From Pseudomonadota bacterium (GTDB lineage: Bacteria > Pseudomonadota > Gammaproteobacteria > Steroidobacterales > Woeseiaceae): 59,762 nt of DNA. Positions 1 through 8,809 of this stretch are shown one piece after another (position 1 is the stretch's first letter; the number at the start of each line of letters is the position of its first letter). Where the stretch lies: positions 1 through 59,762 of the forward strand of contig JADFNS010000019.1 in assembly GCA_022563255.1 (NCBI GenBank), in the 5' to 3' direction. Made by a program: the position numbers and the translations under genes. Below the pieces are notes generated by a model. It made no database searches. It saw nothing but the letters and a program-made list of their open reading frames with translations, and had not been told where the DNA came from.

Positions 1-1754
1 TATTCAACGTCGCCTTCGGTTGTCTCCGTGACCAGCCGAACTCCGAAGTAGTCCCAGACCGCAGCCGGTTGGCGCGCCGCGAGCCGAGCCAGAATGCGTT
101 CGACCTGATAGTTTACTTGGCGAAGATAGCCTAGATTCGGTAGGATCTGCGCCGTCCTCTCCGGAGTCAATTCTTTGTAGAACTTTGTGGCTTTTTGCAG
201 GAACCACGCTTGCGAAGCCCAGCGTGCGTCCTTTCGTTCGTTCAGGAAGGTAAAGGCATCACGCAGAAATGTGTCCCCGTCTGCGATTTTCTCCGTCCCG
301 TAATGCTCCAAAGCAAACAAAAGACACTCGATGACTGCCAATGAGTCGCTTCGATCAATCGCACGCCTCAAAACGCGATCGACGAAATCTGGATTCGTAA
401 CATCCGAATGGCGAAGATGACGCGTTACACCTACTAAATTGCGGGCGGACTCAAGCTCTGACTTCAACGTTCGCTCGTAAATATCGTGTCGGCCGCTCTG
501 GGCGAGGCCATTAAGTAAACCGGGGAGGAAGCTGCGCAGGTCCTCCGATGCCTTTGCGAGCAATCTATCCGCCACTTCGGGCTTACGCTCAGCCAGTTGA
601 CTGATGAAGTTGCCGAAAACCGGAAATGTGGCGAGATCGCTCGACTTGGTTTCCGCACAACGTTCAATCAAGTCAAACCACAGATTCTCATTTTCCGCGC
701 TGATCTCGTTTATGTAGCGCTTAGCCTCGTCGCTTCGATATTCATCTGCACCCTCAAAGTCAAAATTCTCTTCACTCCAGTGTCTAGGGTAGACGGACTC
801 AAACCCTACCAGGACCTTGTATCGGATAAACAAGTCATCGACGTTGATTGTGTCTCGGAATTTAAGGATCGCGGCCACCAGCGCCTTGGCTTCAGCCTGG
901 CAACAGAATCGATTTTCTGGGTCGTTTGTAAGACTGTCCGCTCGGAAATAGTCGTATAGGAATTGATGCTCCAAATGCTGCAACAACTCGTAGGTTTCAC
1001 CTTTAGCGCGTTCCATCACGAACTCGACAATGCGTATGGCATCTTTGAGAGTGGTAGCTAGCAGTTCATTGGAGTATTGCGCCTGATTCGGTGTCCTTGT
1101 AGCGGCGTCCAATGCCGAAAGAACTTCGCGCTTCTGCGTATCGTCGGTCGATCGATCATAGGCGGCGAAAAGGGCTTCGATCGCTCTGTTGCGAATCTCC
1201 TTCAGCTCCTCGGATGCGGGCACGGCCCCTGTGCTCAAAACTACGGAGTCGGCCTTCCACTTCGCGCCAGTGATATCCGACTGAATGGCCTCCGTCCAAA
1301 CGGTCAGAGCGATGGGCCGAATGCTGTCCACCTCGGCATCGCTCATGCCATCAAGATGATCTACTAATGCCATCTGAATCATCGGCCCTACTTGATGGTA
1401 GGCGTCGATATTGTACTCGGCTAGTTGCTCAATAGCGTTCACAATCTGCTGGCGAATATCGTCGTTTGGCTCGTCTCGGTAAATGTCGATAAGCATTTGC
1501 AGGGAGCCGACCACGTCGACATAGCGTAGATTTTCGACGATCTCCACGAACCGCCGCACCTCGCCCTGATGCGTTATTACGCCGTAAAGATCGGGAACGG
1601 CCATGCCCGCTTCCAGCGCCAACTTCTTGGTGAGCGTCTTGTCATCGACGAGTGGAAACAAGCGGCGTGGATTCAGGCGCATAATGAAATCCGTATTGCG
1701 CTCGTTCAATCCAAGTACGCCGGACTCACGTAATTTTCTCGCCGCAGAAAACAT
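1..1754 (-). CDS. Chimeric ORF: N-terminus of a RimK-like alpha-L-glutamate ligase homologue joined in frame to a large helical-repeat protein (partial)
   Basis: I read this frame codon by codon: 584 codons from the ATG at 1754 to the window edge, no stop. Residues 1-70 (MFSAARKLRESGVLGLNERN, then NPRRLFPLVDDK and AGMAVPDLYGVI) match the start of the ATP-grasp alpha-L-glutamate ligase homologues normally encoded just after the 7TM-transglutaminase gene, as here. The expected ATP-grasp core (a DFVIKPA-type strand) never follows. From about residue 70-80 the protein becomes long amphipathic helices with no ATP-grasp motif and continues past the edge. The helical part resembles the C-terminal regions of large NTPase proteins seen in defence islands; that is a tentative impression. 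The start overlaps the upstream stop as TGATG, suggesting translational coupling. The frame is seen; the fusion's biological reality is uncertain. Confidence 0.7.
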   Translation of the reverse strand, partial: MFSAARKLRESGVLGLNERNTDFIMRLNPRRLFPLVDDKTLTKKLALEAGMAVPDLYGVITHQGEVRRFVEIVENLRYVDVVGSLQMLIDIYRDEPNDDIRQQIVNAIEQLAEYNIDAYHQVGPMIQMALVDHLDGMSDAEVDSIRPIALTVWTEAIQSDITGAKWKADSVVLSTGAVPASEELKEIRNRAIEALFAAYDRSTDDTQKREVLSALDAATRTPNQAQYSNELLATTLKDAIRIVEFVMERAKGETYELLQHLEHQFLYDYFRADSLTNDPENRFCCQAEAKALVAAILKFRDTINVDDLFIRYKVLVGFESVYPRHWSEENFDFEGADEYRSDEAKRYINEISAENENLWFDLIERCAETKSSDLATFPVFGNFISQLAERKPEVADRLLAKASEDLRSFLPGLLNGLAQSGRHDIYERTLKSELESARNLVGVTRHLRHSDVTNPDFVDRVLRRAIDRSDSLAVIECLLFALEHYGTEKIADGDTFLRDAFTFLNERKDARWASQAWFLQKATKFYKELTPERTAQILPNLGYLRQVNYQVERILARLAARQPAAVWDYFGVRLVTETTEGDVE

Positions 1755-3274
1755 CAGTCGACTGCAAGTTCCTTGAAACGCCGCAACTCGGTGAATCGAT
1801 AACCGGTATACCGGCCAACGAGCACAACAACTGCCAGAATAACGAGCAGTAATTCAGGGAACGTAAAAAGCAGATACTCGAGCCACTCTATGCCCATGAA
1901 TACGTAAGCTACGACCGCGACGATCAGACTGCCAAGCCCGGCGCGAATGGCATCAGCGGCGCCGCGCTCCTCCCACACGACCGACATTCGCTCGATCGTC
2001 ATCGCAATGATCACCATGGGAAACAATGCGACGGACAAGCCGGTTTCCAGACCAAGACGATGCGACATCAGGCTGATGAACAACATCAGCATCACAACGA
2101 CGATAAGCACTGCGCTGAGTCTCGGCACGAGTAACAATCGCAATCGATCCAGTAGAAATCGAATCGTGAGGCCCAGCGTAACGAGCAAGGTAAACAAGAT
2201 CACGCCCCAGAAAAGTTTCGTCTCGCGAAACGCGAGCGCGATCAGCACCGGCATGAAAGTTCCAAACGCGTCAATACCGATGATATTGCGCATGATGACC
2301 ATGACCAGCGCCCCGATCGGAATCATGAGCAGCACCGCATACACCGCCTGCGTCTGAATTGGCAGGCTGTACAGCGAAAAATCGAAAGCGATGGTCCCTT
2401 GCTGTGCGGCCTGCGTCTCTGCGATTGCTATCGCATCCAGGTAGTTTTTCTGTATGGCGAAATCCACTTCAACTTTGCTACCGCCGTCAACGTTGACCAA
2501 CCGTTCGCTGCCGCGCCACCAAACCAGAAAGCGATCCGGCAAATGCTCCTCACCGGTCGCGGGATTGAAGTAGAGCCAGCGATCGCCGTCGTGAATTTCC
2601 AGCCACGACACCAACTCCGCACTGCGTTGTCTCCCGGCCAGGGGAAACCCGTGCACGGTACGTGCCGGGATGCGAGCAGTCGCCAGCATCATACTGGCGA
2701 CCTCTACAAAATCGACGCTGCTTGATACGCCGGACAGCAATAGTTCGACATTTGAATCCGGCGACGAGTCATTCATCCGTCGCAATAGTTCCGTCGTAAA
2801 TGAGGCCGCGTCTGCCGAGTGAGCTTGAACGTCGTCAACGAGCACGTCTACGGCCGTTTTCATTGGTTCGTTGATCACCGGAATCGGCGGGAATGGCGGC
2901 GTCGTATCAGACATGTCAACGCGGCTGTCTTGGTAAACCGAAATGCGATAGTAAATCGTCTGTTTGCCATCGGCGCGGCGAATCGCCCACTGCGCTTCGC
3001 GGCCACCGCTGCCGTAGTTCAGACTAAAGCCGTAACCACGCGATACCGAAATTTCGTTGAGCATGCGAAACCCGGGCGTCAATGTCGGCACATGCAATTT
3101 GACCTTGATCGATCCGGGACCGCTCTCGAACTTAACGGCAGCCTCAATCGTCCACACCGGAGTTTCCTGATCCTCGATTACTGGAAATCCGAGGACCTGC
3201 CACTTGTACACAAAGATGGACAGCCCGATAGCCGTCAGCAATGCCGCCAAGACATATACGTAAGAATGCTTCAA
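1754..3274 (-). CDS. Inactive transglutaminase fused to seven transmembrane helices (7TM-TG, UUP1 family)
   Basis: The 506-residue protein has an N-terminal membrane anchor (about 7-25), a periplasmic transglutaminase-like region (about 130-250, with ARTVHGF and WLYFNPATGEEHLP) and a C-terminal bundle of about seven membrane helices (about 308-490). Family signatures GTFMPVL (338-344) and PMVIIAMTIERMSVVWEE (419-436) are present. The position of the transglutaminase catalytic cysteine reads SSSVDF, so the domain should be inactive, as in its family. In other proteobacteria this gene sits with a RimK-like ATP-grasp ligase and a zinc protease in a peptide-modification locus. Here the ligase reading frame overlaps its stop but is chimeric, and no protease gene is seen. 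It follows the ubiI-type gene by 16 bases and is probably in that operon. Its substrate is unknown. Confidence 0.9.
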   Translation of the reverse strand: MKHSYVYVLAALLTAIGLSIFVYKWQVLGFPVIEDQETPVWTIEAAVKFESGPGSIKVKLHVPTLTPGFRMLNEISVSRGYGFSLNYGSGGREAQWAIRRADGKQTIYYRISVYQDSRVDMSDTTPPFPPIPVINEPMKTAVDVLVDDVQAHSADAASFTTELLRRMNDSSPDSNVELLLSGVSSSVDFVEVASMMLATARIPARTVHGFPLAGRQRSAELVSWLEIHDGDRWLYFNPATGEEHLPDRFLVWWRGSERLVNVDGGSKVEVDFAIQKNYLDAIAIAETQAAQQGTIAFDFSLYSLPIQTQAVYAVLLMIPIGALVMVIMRNIIGIDAFGTFMPVLIALAFRETKLFWGVILFTLLVTLGLTIRFLLDRLRLLLVPRLSAVLIVVVMLMLFISLMSHRLGLETGLSVALFPMVIIAMTIERMSVVWEERGAADAIRAGLGSLIVAVVAYVFMGIEWLEYLLFTFPELLLVILAVVVLVGRYTGYRFTELRRFKELAVD

Positions 3275-3290
3275 TGTTCCCCCGTGGGTT

Positions 3291-4445
3291 CTATTTCACG
3301 CCCAGCGCGACCCTGACGGCGCGTTCTTTGATCGGCCCACTGTTATTGAAGAGCCGCATACCGATTGTTCTTATTTCTCCCACCAGCTTGGAGTCTGTCG
3401 TAAACAGGCGGTTGAGGCCAGTCATGAAGTGCAGCATCGTCGAATTCGCGCCTTTGCGAGCTCGCTCGTAACGCCTCAGGACAGGCCTGTCCCCGGGATA
3501 CAGCCCATCGTCTATGGCGGCATCGATGACGCGCGCCAACTCCGCGGCGTCCTGAAGCCCCAGATTCGCTCCTTGCCCGGCCAACGGATGAATGGCGTGC
3601 GCAGCGTCGCCGATCAAAGCGACTCCGGGCAGCACATAATCTTTAGCGTGCTGGGCACACAGTGGAAATGCGCCCTTCGGACCGGCCACCGTGAGCTTGC
3701 CCAGAACGCGGTCAGAGGCATTGGTCAGCATGGTTCCGAGTTCCTTGCCCGACGCATCGAGTGCCTGGCGCGCGCTTTCGGGGCTCGTGGACCAAACAAC
3801 GGAAATACGTCCATCGGCCAGCGGCAACATGCCGAGCGGCCCCGCACGCAGAAAACGCTGCCGCGCAGTTTGCTTGTGCCCGAACTCCGTTTCGAGATGT
3901 GTCACGACCGCCACCTGGCTATAGGGCCATTGATTCGTCTGAATGCCGACCAGTTCGCGCACTTTTGAACGCGCACCATCGGCGCCAACGACGAGATCCG
4001 CTGCTGGCAGCGATTTGATCACGGTTTCAAATTGCAGAGACACGCTGGTGTCATCGAGGACTCGCAACAGCGAATATTGCAGCAGCAGGTTTTCGACGAT
4101 GAAGCCCAGTTGCGGTAGCGCGAATTCCGACGCATCGAAACGGAGAGTAGCGCCACTGTCCGGCAGGTTTTGTTCGTCCCAAACTCGCAAGCTTTCGTAG
4201 GGCGACACACGCTCGTTAACGACATGCGGCCACGCACCGACTGCATCCAGTAGCTGGGCGGATCCGTTCGCGATTGCGGACACGCGCAACCCGACGTCGT
4301 CCCCGGTGGAAAAAACCGGCCGCGCGCCCGCATCGATCAATGAAATATCCAGTGCATCCGAATGGCGGCCCTTCGCGAGCAAGGCGGCCAGCGTCAACCC
4401 GGTCATGCCGCCCCCCACGATCGCGATCTTGAATCGCCCCTTCAT
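3291..4445 (-). CDS. ubiI: UbiI/VisC-type FAD-dependent ubiquinone-biosynthesis hydroxylase
   Basis: This 384-residue flavoprotein monooxygenase is of the UbiH/UbiF/VisC/COQ6 family. The dinucleotide-binding GxGxxG lies at residues 11-16, the DG motif in VVGADGARS at about 153-160 and the second FAD motif in GDAAHAIHPLAGQGANLG at 279-296. Family members hydroxylate the ring of prenylated ubiquinone intermediates at the inner membrane. The canonical GDAAH sequence is closer to UbiI/UbiF than to UbiH, and the order pepP-ubiH-this gene equals E. coli pepP-ubiH-visC, supporting C5 hydroxylation. The start overlaps the ubiH stop by 4 bases. Since a Coq7 is encoded at 11973, a UbiF-type enzyme is probably not needed. 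The UbiI versus UbiL/UbiM subtype was not tested by phylogeny. Confidence 0.85.
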   Translation of the reverse strand: MKGRFKIAIVGGGMTGLTLAALLAKGRHSDALDISLIDAGARPVFSTGDDVGLRVSAIANGSAQLLDAVGAWPHVVNERVSPYESLRVWDEQNLPDSGATLRFDASEFALPQLGFIVENLLLQYSLLRVLDDTSVSLQFETVIKSLPAADLVVGADGARSKVRELVGIQTNQWPYSQVAVVTHLETEFGHKQTARQRFLRAGPLGMLPLADGRISVVWSTSPESARQALDASGKELGTMLTNASDRVLGKLTVAGPKGAFPLCAQHAKDYVLPGVALIGDAAHAIHPLAGQGANLGLQDAAELARVIDAAIDDGLYPGDRPVLRRYERARKGANSTMLHFMTGLNRLFTTDSKLVGEIRTIGMRLFNNSGPIKERAVRVALGVK

Positions 4446-5674
4446 CGGATCGGCACTCCGCGGGACAATCGCGGTAACTTTCCGGCGAGACCCATCGAGT
4501 GTTTTGCGAACATCGACCGCACACCCGGAATCAGGTCAAAACCGAGCATACCGATGTTTCTCAGAATGCGAACCGGTGTGCGCGAACTGCCGAACAGACG
4601 CACCAGATTGTCCGTGAACACGACCAGTTTCTTTTGATCGGTCCGACGCCATTCACTGTAGCGCTCCAGCAAGCGTGCGTTGCCTGGATCAAGCGTTTGG
4701 GACGACGCATCCGCAATGCAATCGCAAAGCGCCGCTACGTCGCGCATGCCGAGATTGAACCCCTGCGCCGAGACCGGGTGCAACCCGTGCGCGGCGTTGC
4801 CGACCAACACGCTACGGGTCGCCGCCAGGCGTAGCGCCTTGCTGAGAATCAATGGATACGCAGTGCGTTTCCCTACGCGCGAAAACGTGCCAAGACGATT
4901 GCCGAACTCTCGCTGCATCTCCGCCAGAAACTCGTCGTCACTCAGCGCCAGTACACGCTCAGCGTCGTCTTCGGACACCGTCCAGACAAATCCCGCCCGC
5001 TCGTCAGGCAAGGGCAATATCGCGAGCGGCCCCTGCGGCGTAAAACGCTCGTACGCACGCTGATCCAGCTGTTTTTCCGGCAAAAGGTTGCCAATGACGG
5101 CACGCTGCCCGTACTGACTTTTCTGCACCGAGATCCCCATCATCTCACGTACGGCGGAGTTCGCCCCATCCGCCGCCACGAGCAGTTTGCACGTGAGCTT
5201 TGTTCGTTTTCCAGCCGACCGGATCGTGGCGACTGCCGCCTCCGGCCCCAAATCGACAGCGACGATACTCGCCGGGCAAAACACGTCAACATTGCCGGCA
5301 GAATAAAGTTTTGACTGCAGGACAGCGCCCAGCACGCGATTGATAACCACATAACCGAGCGCTTCAACACCCTGCTCCTGCGCATCAATGTGCGAAAAAC
5401 CAAAGCGACCTTTGTCGGAAATGTGGATACTTCGAATCGGCGTGGAGGCGGCGGCAATTTCATCCCAGAATCCCATCGCCGCGAACATTCGTTGAGTACT
5501 TCTCGACAGCGCTGTAGAGCGATCGTCAAAACTGGGCTGCCGATCCTCTGCGCGCGCAACCGCCTCAACAACGGCAATGCGCAATCCCAGCGGCGCCAGC
5601 GCAAGCGCGAGGCTCGTTCCTATCATTCCACCGCCGGCAATGACGACGTCATAGCTGTTTTTCTTGCGACTCAT
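4442..5674 (-). CDS. ubiH: 2-octaprenyl-6-methoxyphenol hydroxylase UbiH
   Basis: This is a 410-residue paralogue of the next gene. FAD-binding GGGMIG lies at about residues 14-19, a DG motif appears as AADGANSAVRE and the C-terminal signature is VGNAAHGLHPVSAQGFNLGM. GNAA replaces the usual GDAA, which is also how E. coli UbiH reads at this site. The enzyme hydroxylates ring carbon C1 during aerobic ubiquinone synthesis within the membrane-associated Ubi complex. It overlaps pepP upstream and ubiI downstream by 4 bases each, so the three genes are almost certainly one transcript with coupled translation. Length and motifs are normal. Confidence 0.9.
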   Translation of the reverse strand: MSRKKNSYDVVIAGGGMIGTSLALALAPLGLRIAVVEAVARAEDRQPSFDDRSTALSRSTQRMFAAMGFWDEIAAASTPIRSIHISDKGRFGFSHIDAQEQGVEALGYVVINRVLGAVLQSKLYSAGNVDVFCPASIVAVDLGPEAAVATIRSAGKRTKLTCKLLVAADGANSAVREMMGISVQKSQYGQRAVIGNLLPEKQLDQRAYERFTPQGPLAILPLPDERAGFVWTVSEDDAERVLALSDDEFLAEMQREFGNRLGTFSRVGKRTAYPLILSKALRLAATRSVLVGNAAHGLHPVSAQGFNLGMRDVAALCDCIADASSQTLDPGNARLLERYSEWRRTDQKKLVVFTDNLVRLFGSSRTPVRILRNIGMLGFDLIPGVRSMFAKHSMGLAGKLPRLSRGVPIR

Positions 5675-6975
5675 GCGCTGCGCATTAATGCCTCGATGTC
5701 ATCCGCATCCGTCGGCAGCCCTTTGCTCAGTACATCCGGTCCCTTGCTGGTTATCGCAACATCGTCTTCAATACGGATACCGATGTTTCGAAACTGCTTC
5801 GGAATTTTGCGGTTGTTGTTAATGTAAATGCCGGGTTCAATAGTGGTTACCATGCCCGATTCGAGCATGCGCCATTCACCGCCCACCTTGTAATCACCCA
5901 CGTCGTGTACGTCCATACCAATCCAGTGACCGGTGCGATGCATGAAGAACTGCCGGTATGCACCGTCCTTGATCAGCCTGTGCAGAGTCCCCTGCAACAA
6001 GCCGAGTTTCTTCAGACCTTTCGTGATCGTCTTAACGGCGGCATCGTGGGGATCGTTCCAGTGATTACCGACGACCGTCCTGGCAATCGCCGCCTGCTGC
6101 GCTTCGAACACGATATCGTAGACGGCCCGCTGGACCGGACTGAATCGACCATTGACCGGAAAGGTTCGTGTGATGTCAGAGGCGTAATAGTTAAATTCGC
6201 AACCCGCGTCGATCAACAACAGATCGCCATCCTTTAGTACTGCATTGTTGTCGCCGTAGTGCAGGACGCAGGCGTTCGCGCCGCCGCCGACGATCGGACT
6301 GTAGGATGCCCAGGCGTCGTTCCTGCGGAACTCGTGGCGAAACTCTGCCTCCACTTCGTATTCTTGCAGTCCCGGGCGTGTGATTTTCATCGCCCGTTTA
6401 TGCGCCTCAACCGCTATTTTTGCAGCCTTTCGCATCGCGGAAATCTCACCGCGACTTTTGTAAAGACGCATGTCGTGCAGCAGATGATCCAGTGCAATGA
6501 ATTCCTGTGGCGTGTGCACCCCATGCGAAAGCTGCGAGCGCAGCGTGTTGACCCACTCGGCGATACGCGCATCGAATTCAGAGTACATGCCCATCGTGTA
6601 ATAAACGCGGCTGCAGGACTCCATGATTCCGGGCAAAATGTCGTCCAGATCGTCGATCGGAAACGCATCATCCGCATCGTAGTTTTCGATCGCGCCCTCC
6701 TGTCCGGCACGCCGACCATCCCACAGCTCTCTCTTGGGATCCTTTTCCCGGCAGAACAACAGGTATTCGCCGTTCGCCCGTCCTGGTACCAGCACCGCGA
6801 CTGCGTCGGGTTCCGCAAACCCGGTCAGGTAATAGAAATCGCTGTCCTGACGAAAGCGATACTCAACATCACGACTGCGCGTTCTGACAGGCGCCGCGGG
6901 CAATATTACGATTCCCCCAGCCCCTACCATGCGCATCAGTTGCCTACGACGCTTTTGAAATTCCTTGCCGTTCAT
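5671..6975 (-). CDS. pepP: Xaa-Pro aminopeptidase PepP (M24B)
   Basis: This 434-residue cytosolic metallopeptidase removes N-terminal residues that precede proline. The N-terminal creatinase-like domain spans roughly 1-170 and the pita-bread catalytic domain 175-420. All five metal ligands of the family can be placed: D256 (LLIDAG), D267 (ASDITRTF), H350 (HRTGHWIG), E380 (TIEPGIY) and E403 (IRIEDDV). Downstream are ubiH (4-base overlap) and ubiI, the same order as in E. coli. It is divergent from the zapB-like gene, with 134 bases between the two starts, which must hold both promoters. E. coli ygfB, normally upstream of pepP, is absent here. Confidence 0.95.
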   Translation of the reverse strand: MNGKEFQKRRRQLMRMVGAGGIVILPAAPVRTRSRDVEYRFRQDSDFYYLTGFAEPDAVAVLVPGRANGEYLLFCREKDPKRELWDGRRAGQEGAIENYDADDAFPIDDLDDILPGIMESCSRVYYTMGMYSEFDARIAEWVNTLRSQLSHGVHTPQEFIALDHLLHDMRLYKSRGEISAMRKAAKIAVEAHKRAMKITRPGLQEYEVEAEFRHEFRRNDAWASYSPIVGGGANACVLHYGDNNAVLKDGDLLLIDAGCEFNYYASDITRTFPVNGRFSPVQRAVYDIVFEAQQAAIARTVVGNHWNDPHDAAVKTITKGLKKLGLLQGTLHRLIKDGAYRQFFMHRTGHWIGMDVHDVGDYKVGGEWRMLESGMVTTIEPGIYINNNRKIPKQFRNIGIRIEDDVAITSKGPDVLSKGLPTDADDIEALMRSA

Positions 6976-7109
6976 TTGGACTCACTTTCGATATTTCGGA
7001 TATCAGGCAATACCTTATGATCCCACGGACCGCCCTTCCAGACCACGTTCGCAGACACCCTGGCCAGCTGGCAATTGATTCTCTGCATTGGCGTGGCTAT
7101 ATTGGCCGC

Positions 7110-7340
7110 ATGGCTGAGAACTTCAATACGACTTTTGAGCACGAACTCAAGCGACTCGAGAAACGCGTCGACGCGCTGGTACGCGTTTGCGATCGGTTGC
7201 AGGAGGAGAATCGTTCGCTGAAGCAACGCCAGGACGCATTGACCTCGGAGCGAGCCGGTCTGTTGCAGAAGAACGAACAGGTTCGCTCACGGGTGGAAGC
7301 AATGATCGGCCGCCTCAAAGCAATGGAGCAAGGCTCTTGA
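7110..7340 (+). CDS. ZapB-like short coiled-coil protein (TIGR02449 type)
   Basis: I chose the ATG at 7110 (MAENFNTTFEHELKRLEKRV), giving 76 residues that are nearly all heptad-pattern helix with hydrophobics every 3-4 positions and no membrane segment. An upstream in-frame ATG at 7017 would add residues without coiled-coil character. Small coiled-coil proteins of this size encoded immediately before zapA are usual in gammaproteobacteria and are annotated as ZapB-like or TIGR02449 cell-division accessory proteins. Together with ZapA this would link the Z-ring to accessory factors. The ZapB link rests on position and shape, not on a conserved active residue. Confidence 0.75.
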   Translation: MAENFNTTFEHELKRLEKRVDALVRVCDRLQEENRSLKQRQDALTSERAGLLQKNEQVRSRVEAMIGRLKAMEQGS

Positions 7341-7365
7341 TAAACGGGCAAATGGAGAACTCCGC

Positions 7366-7680
7366 ATGACCGACCAGTTCGCACAGGTAAGCGTCAGAAT
7401 TCTGGACAAGGAATATCAGGTAGCATGCCCTCCCGACGAGCGTACGGACTTGCTCGATTCCGCTGAAATACTGAATTCGAAAATGCGCGAGATTCGTGAC
7501 AGTGGCAGAATTGTTGGTCTGGACCGCATCGCCGTGATGGCAGCTTTGAACATGGCCAATGATCTCATCCACGCACAAGCACGTGATCAGGCGCTTGACG
7601 GTGATATCAGCGATCGCCTAAAACATATTTCCGACCGCGTTGACAGCGTGTTGAGTAATACGCAACAGCTCGACCTTTGA
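7366..7680 (+). CDS. zapA: Cell division protein ZapA
   Basis: This 104-residue protein has the ZapA N-terminal domain (VSVRILDKEYQVACPPDE, then LLDSAEILNSKM) followed by a long helix (about 50-100) that dimerises as a coiled coil. ZapA binds FtsZ filaments in the cytoplasm and promotes bundling and early Z-ring assembly. It lies 25 bases after the ZapB-like gene and directly before the 6S RNA gene and ygfA, the standard gammaproteobacterial order zapA-ssrS-ygfA. Length and sequence are typical. Confidence 0.93.
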   Translation: MTDQFAQVSVRILDKEYQVACPPDERTDLLDSAEILNSKMREIRDSGRIVGLDRIAVMAALNMANDLIHAQARDQALDGDISDRLKHISDRVDSVLSNTQQLDL

Positions 7681-7709
7681 TTGCAACGCGATCGGCGGAT
7701 TTTTAAAAT
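7681..7709 (+). promoter_or_regulatory. Sigma70-type promoter of the 6S RNA gene
   Basis: A -35 element TTGCAA (7681-7686) and a -10 element TAAAAT (7704-7709) are separated by 17 bases. The predicted start at about 7716-7717 coincides with the first base of the 6S closing stem. The -35 begins directly after the zapA stop codon, so ssrS can be transcribed independently as well as by read-through. Confidence 0.65.
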
Positions 7710-7715
7710 TCAGTT

Positions 7716-7906
7716 TGGCGTCTCCTGCAGTGTTCGATACCGACCTGGAAACCTCCCGACCCTAACTTTTCACTTCGGGGTCGCTGTCTGTCGGCTGCAT
7801 GTGTGCAAAACCGTTTCGGCGGTGAGCCTGTTACAGCCACGGCTGACCCCACCTTTTGCTCCGGTTCGAGAGCGAAGGTCTGTGACGGCACAGGCGGGAG
7901 GCGCCT
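7716..7906 (+). ncRNA. ssrS: 6S RNA
   Basis: About 190 nt between zapA and ygfA, the conserved ssrS location. The terminal stem is visible: GGCGTCTCCTGC (7717-7728) pairs with GCGGGAGGCGCC (7894-7905) using only Watson-Crick and G-U pairs. Between them is the expected long, mostly double-stranded arrangement with a central open region. 6S RNA mimics an open promoter and sequesters the sigma70 holoenzyme in stationary phase; RNA polymerase can use it as template for pRNA. The call is based on position, length and closing stem; a covariance-model search would settle the exact ends. Confidence 0.88.
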
Positions 7907-7940
7907 CCTTACTCCGGATCAATACGCAACGATCTCTGCG

Positions 7941-8492
7941 ATGATTGAACAGCGCACCCAAGCATTACGCGCACGACGTGAAATGCACGCGGACGATCGT
8001 GCGCGCGCATCCCGAAATATTTGTCATCAAATAACGTCCTCCCGCGAGTTTTCATCAGCATCGCTTATCGCCTGCTACCTGCCAATGACTGACGAAGTTG
8101 ATACACGGGAAATAATCGAGCGCGCGTGGCGCGCAAACAAGCGCATTTTTATCCCGGTTATACGCAACAATCGAAAAATGTTTTTTAGAGAGATTCGACC
8201 AAATACAACGTTACAACAAAATCGACACTCCATTTGGGAACCACTTACGGGTGACTTCGTTGCGCCTCGCAAGCTACAACTCGTCATCACGCCAACGGTT
8301 GTTTTCGACCACCAGAACAATCGTATTGGTATGGGCGGCGGCTATTACGACGAATGTTTTAAATTTCTTCGCCATCGAAAACACTGGCTCCGACCGAAAC
8401 TCATCGGCGTCGCTTTCAAATGCCAGGAAGTCGAGAAAATATCCCCAAATACATGGGATGTACGCCTTTATCGGATTATTTTCGACACCTGA
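7941..8492 (+). CDS. ygfA: 5-formyltetrahydrofolate cyclo-ligase family protein (YgfA)
   Basis: The ATG at 7941 gives 183 residues; an in-frame start further upstream would lie inside the 6S RNA and is rejected. The ATP-dependent enzyme converts 5-formyl-THF to 5,10-methenyl-THF, recycling an inhibitory folate. The family hallmark GMGGGYYDE near the C-terminal third (nucleotide and folate site), and PVIRNN and TPTVVFD strands are present. The C-terminus is slightly short but complete. The gene directly follows 6S RNA; in E. coli the 6S precursor and ygfA share a transcript, which the spacing here would allow. Confidence 0.9.
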   Translation: MIEQRTQALRARREMHADDRARASRNICHQITSSREFSSASLIACYLPMTDEVDTREIIERAWRANKRIFIPVIRNNRKMFFREIRPNTTLQQNRHSIWEPLTGDFVAPRKLQLVITPTVVFDHQNNRIGMGGGYYDECFKFLRHRKHWLRPKLIGVAFKCQEVEKISPNTWDVRLYRIIFDT

Positions 8493-8809
8493 AAACAGAC
8501 TGCTGACACACACATATTCGAGTGTTCGCGCAGGCGTCGGGAACGATGTTAATTATCGTATCTCACGTCGATATAAATGCCGCCGGCACTTGCGCTCTTC
8601 AATCGCAAATTCACTAACTTCACGATTGCACAGTTGCTTGAAACTTTTTCCTGCCCGAAAAATTCCTTGTCTTTTCACGCGCGCAATTTTGCAAATCTTT
8701 TTCTACGATTTCCACGGTTTTTTTCCGCAGGCTGACAGGCACCAACTTGCTGGATTTTTCAATTTCCTTGTATATACTCAACGCTGGGTACCCGACACGG
8801 AGAAACCAG
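8493..8809. other. Intergenic region upstream of the lysine-rich protein gene
   Basis: About 317 bases without a supportable gene. The stretch becomes T-rich and AT-rich from about 8640. I see no RNA structure or repeat in it. Its 3' end holds a possible promoter listed separately and a GGAG ribosome-binding site (8800-8803) ahead of the ATG at 8810. Confidence 0.6.
8747..8776 (+). promoter_or_regulatory. Possible promoter of the lysine-rich protein gene
   Basis: TTGCTG (8747-8752) and TATATA (8771-8776) are spaced by 18 bases, with an overlapping TATACT at 8773-8778. The predicted start is about 25-30 bases before the ATG. This is a plausible sigma70 site by sequence only. Confidence 0.45.

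Noticed and set aside
597..1367. Plus-strand frames opposite the chimeric left-edge gene
   Set aside because: The minus-strand frame is open through the whole segment and has coherent helical composition, so the plus-strand frames are shadows.
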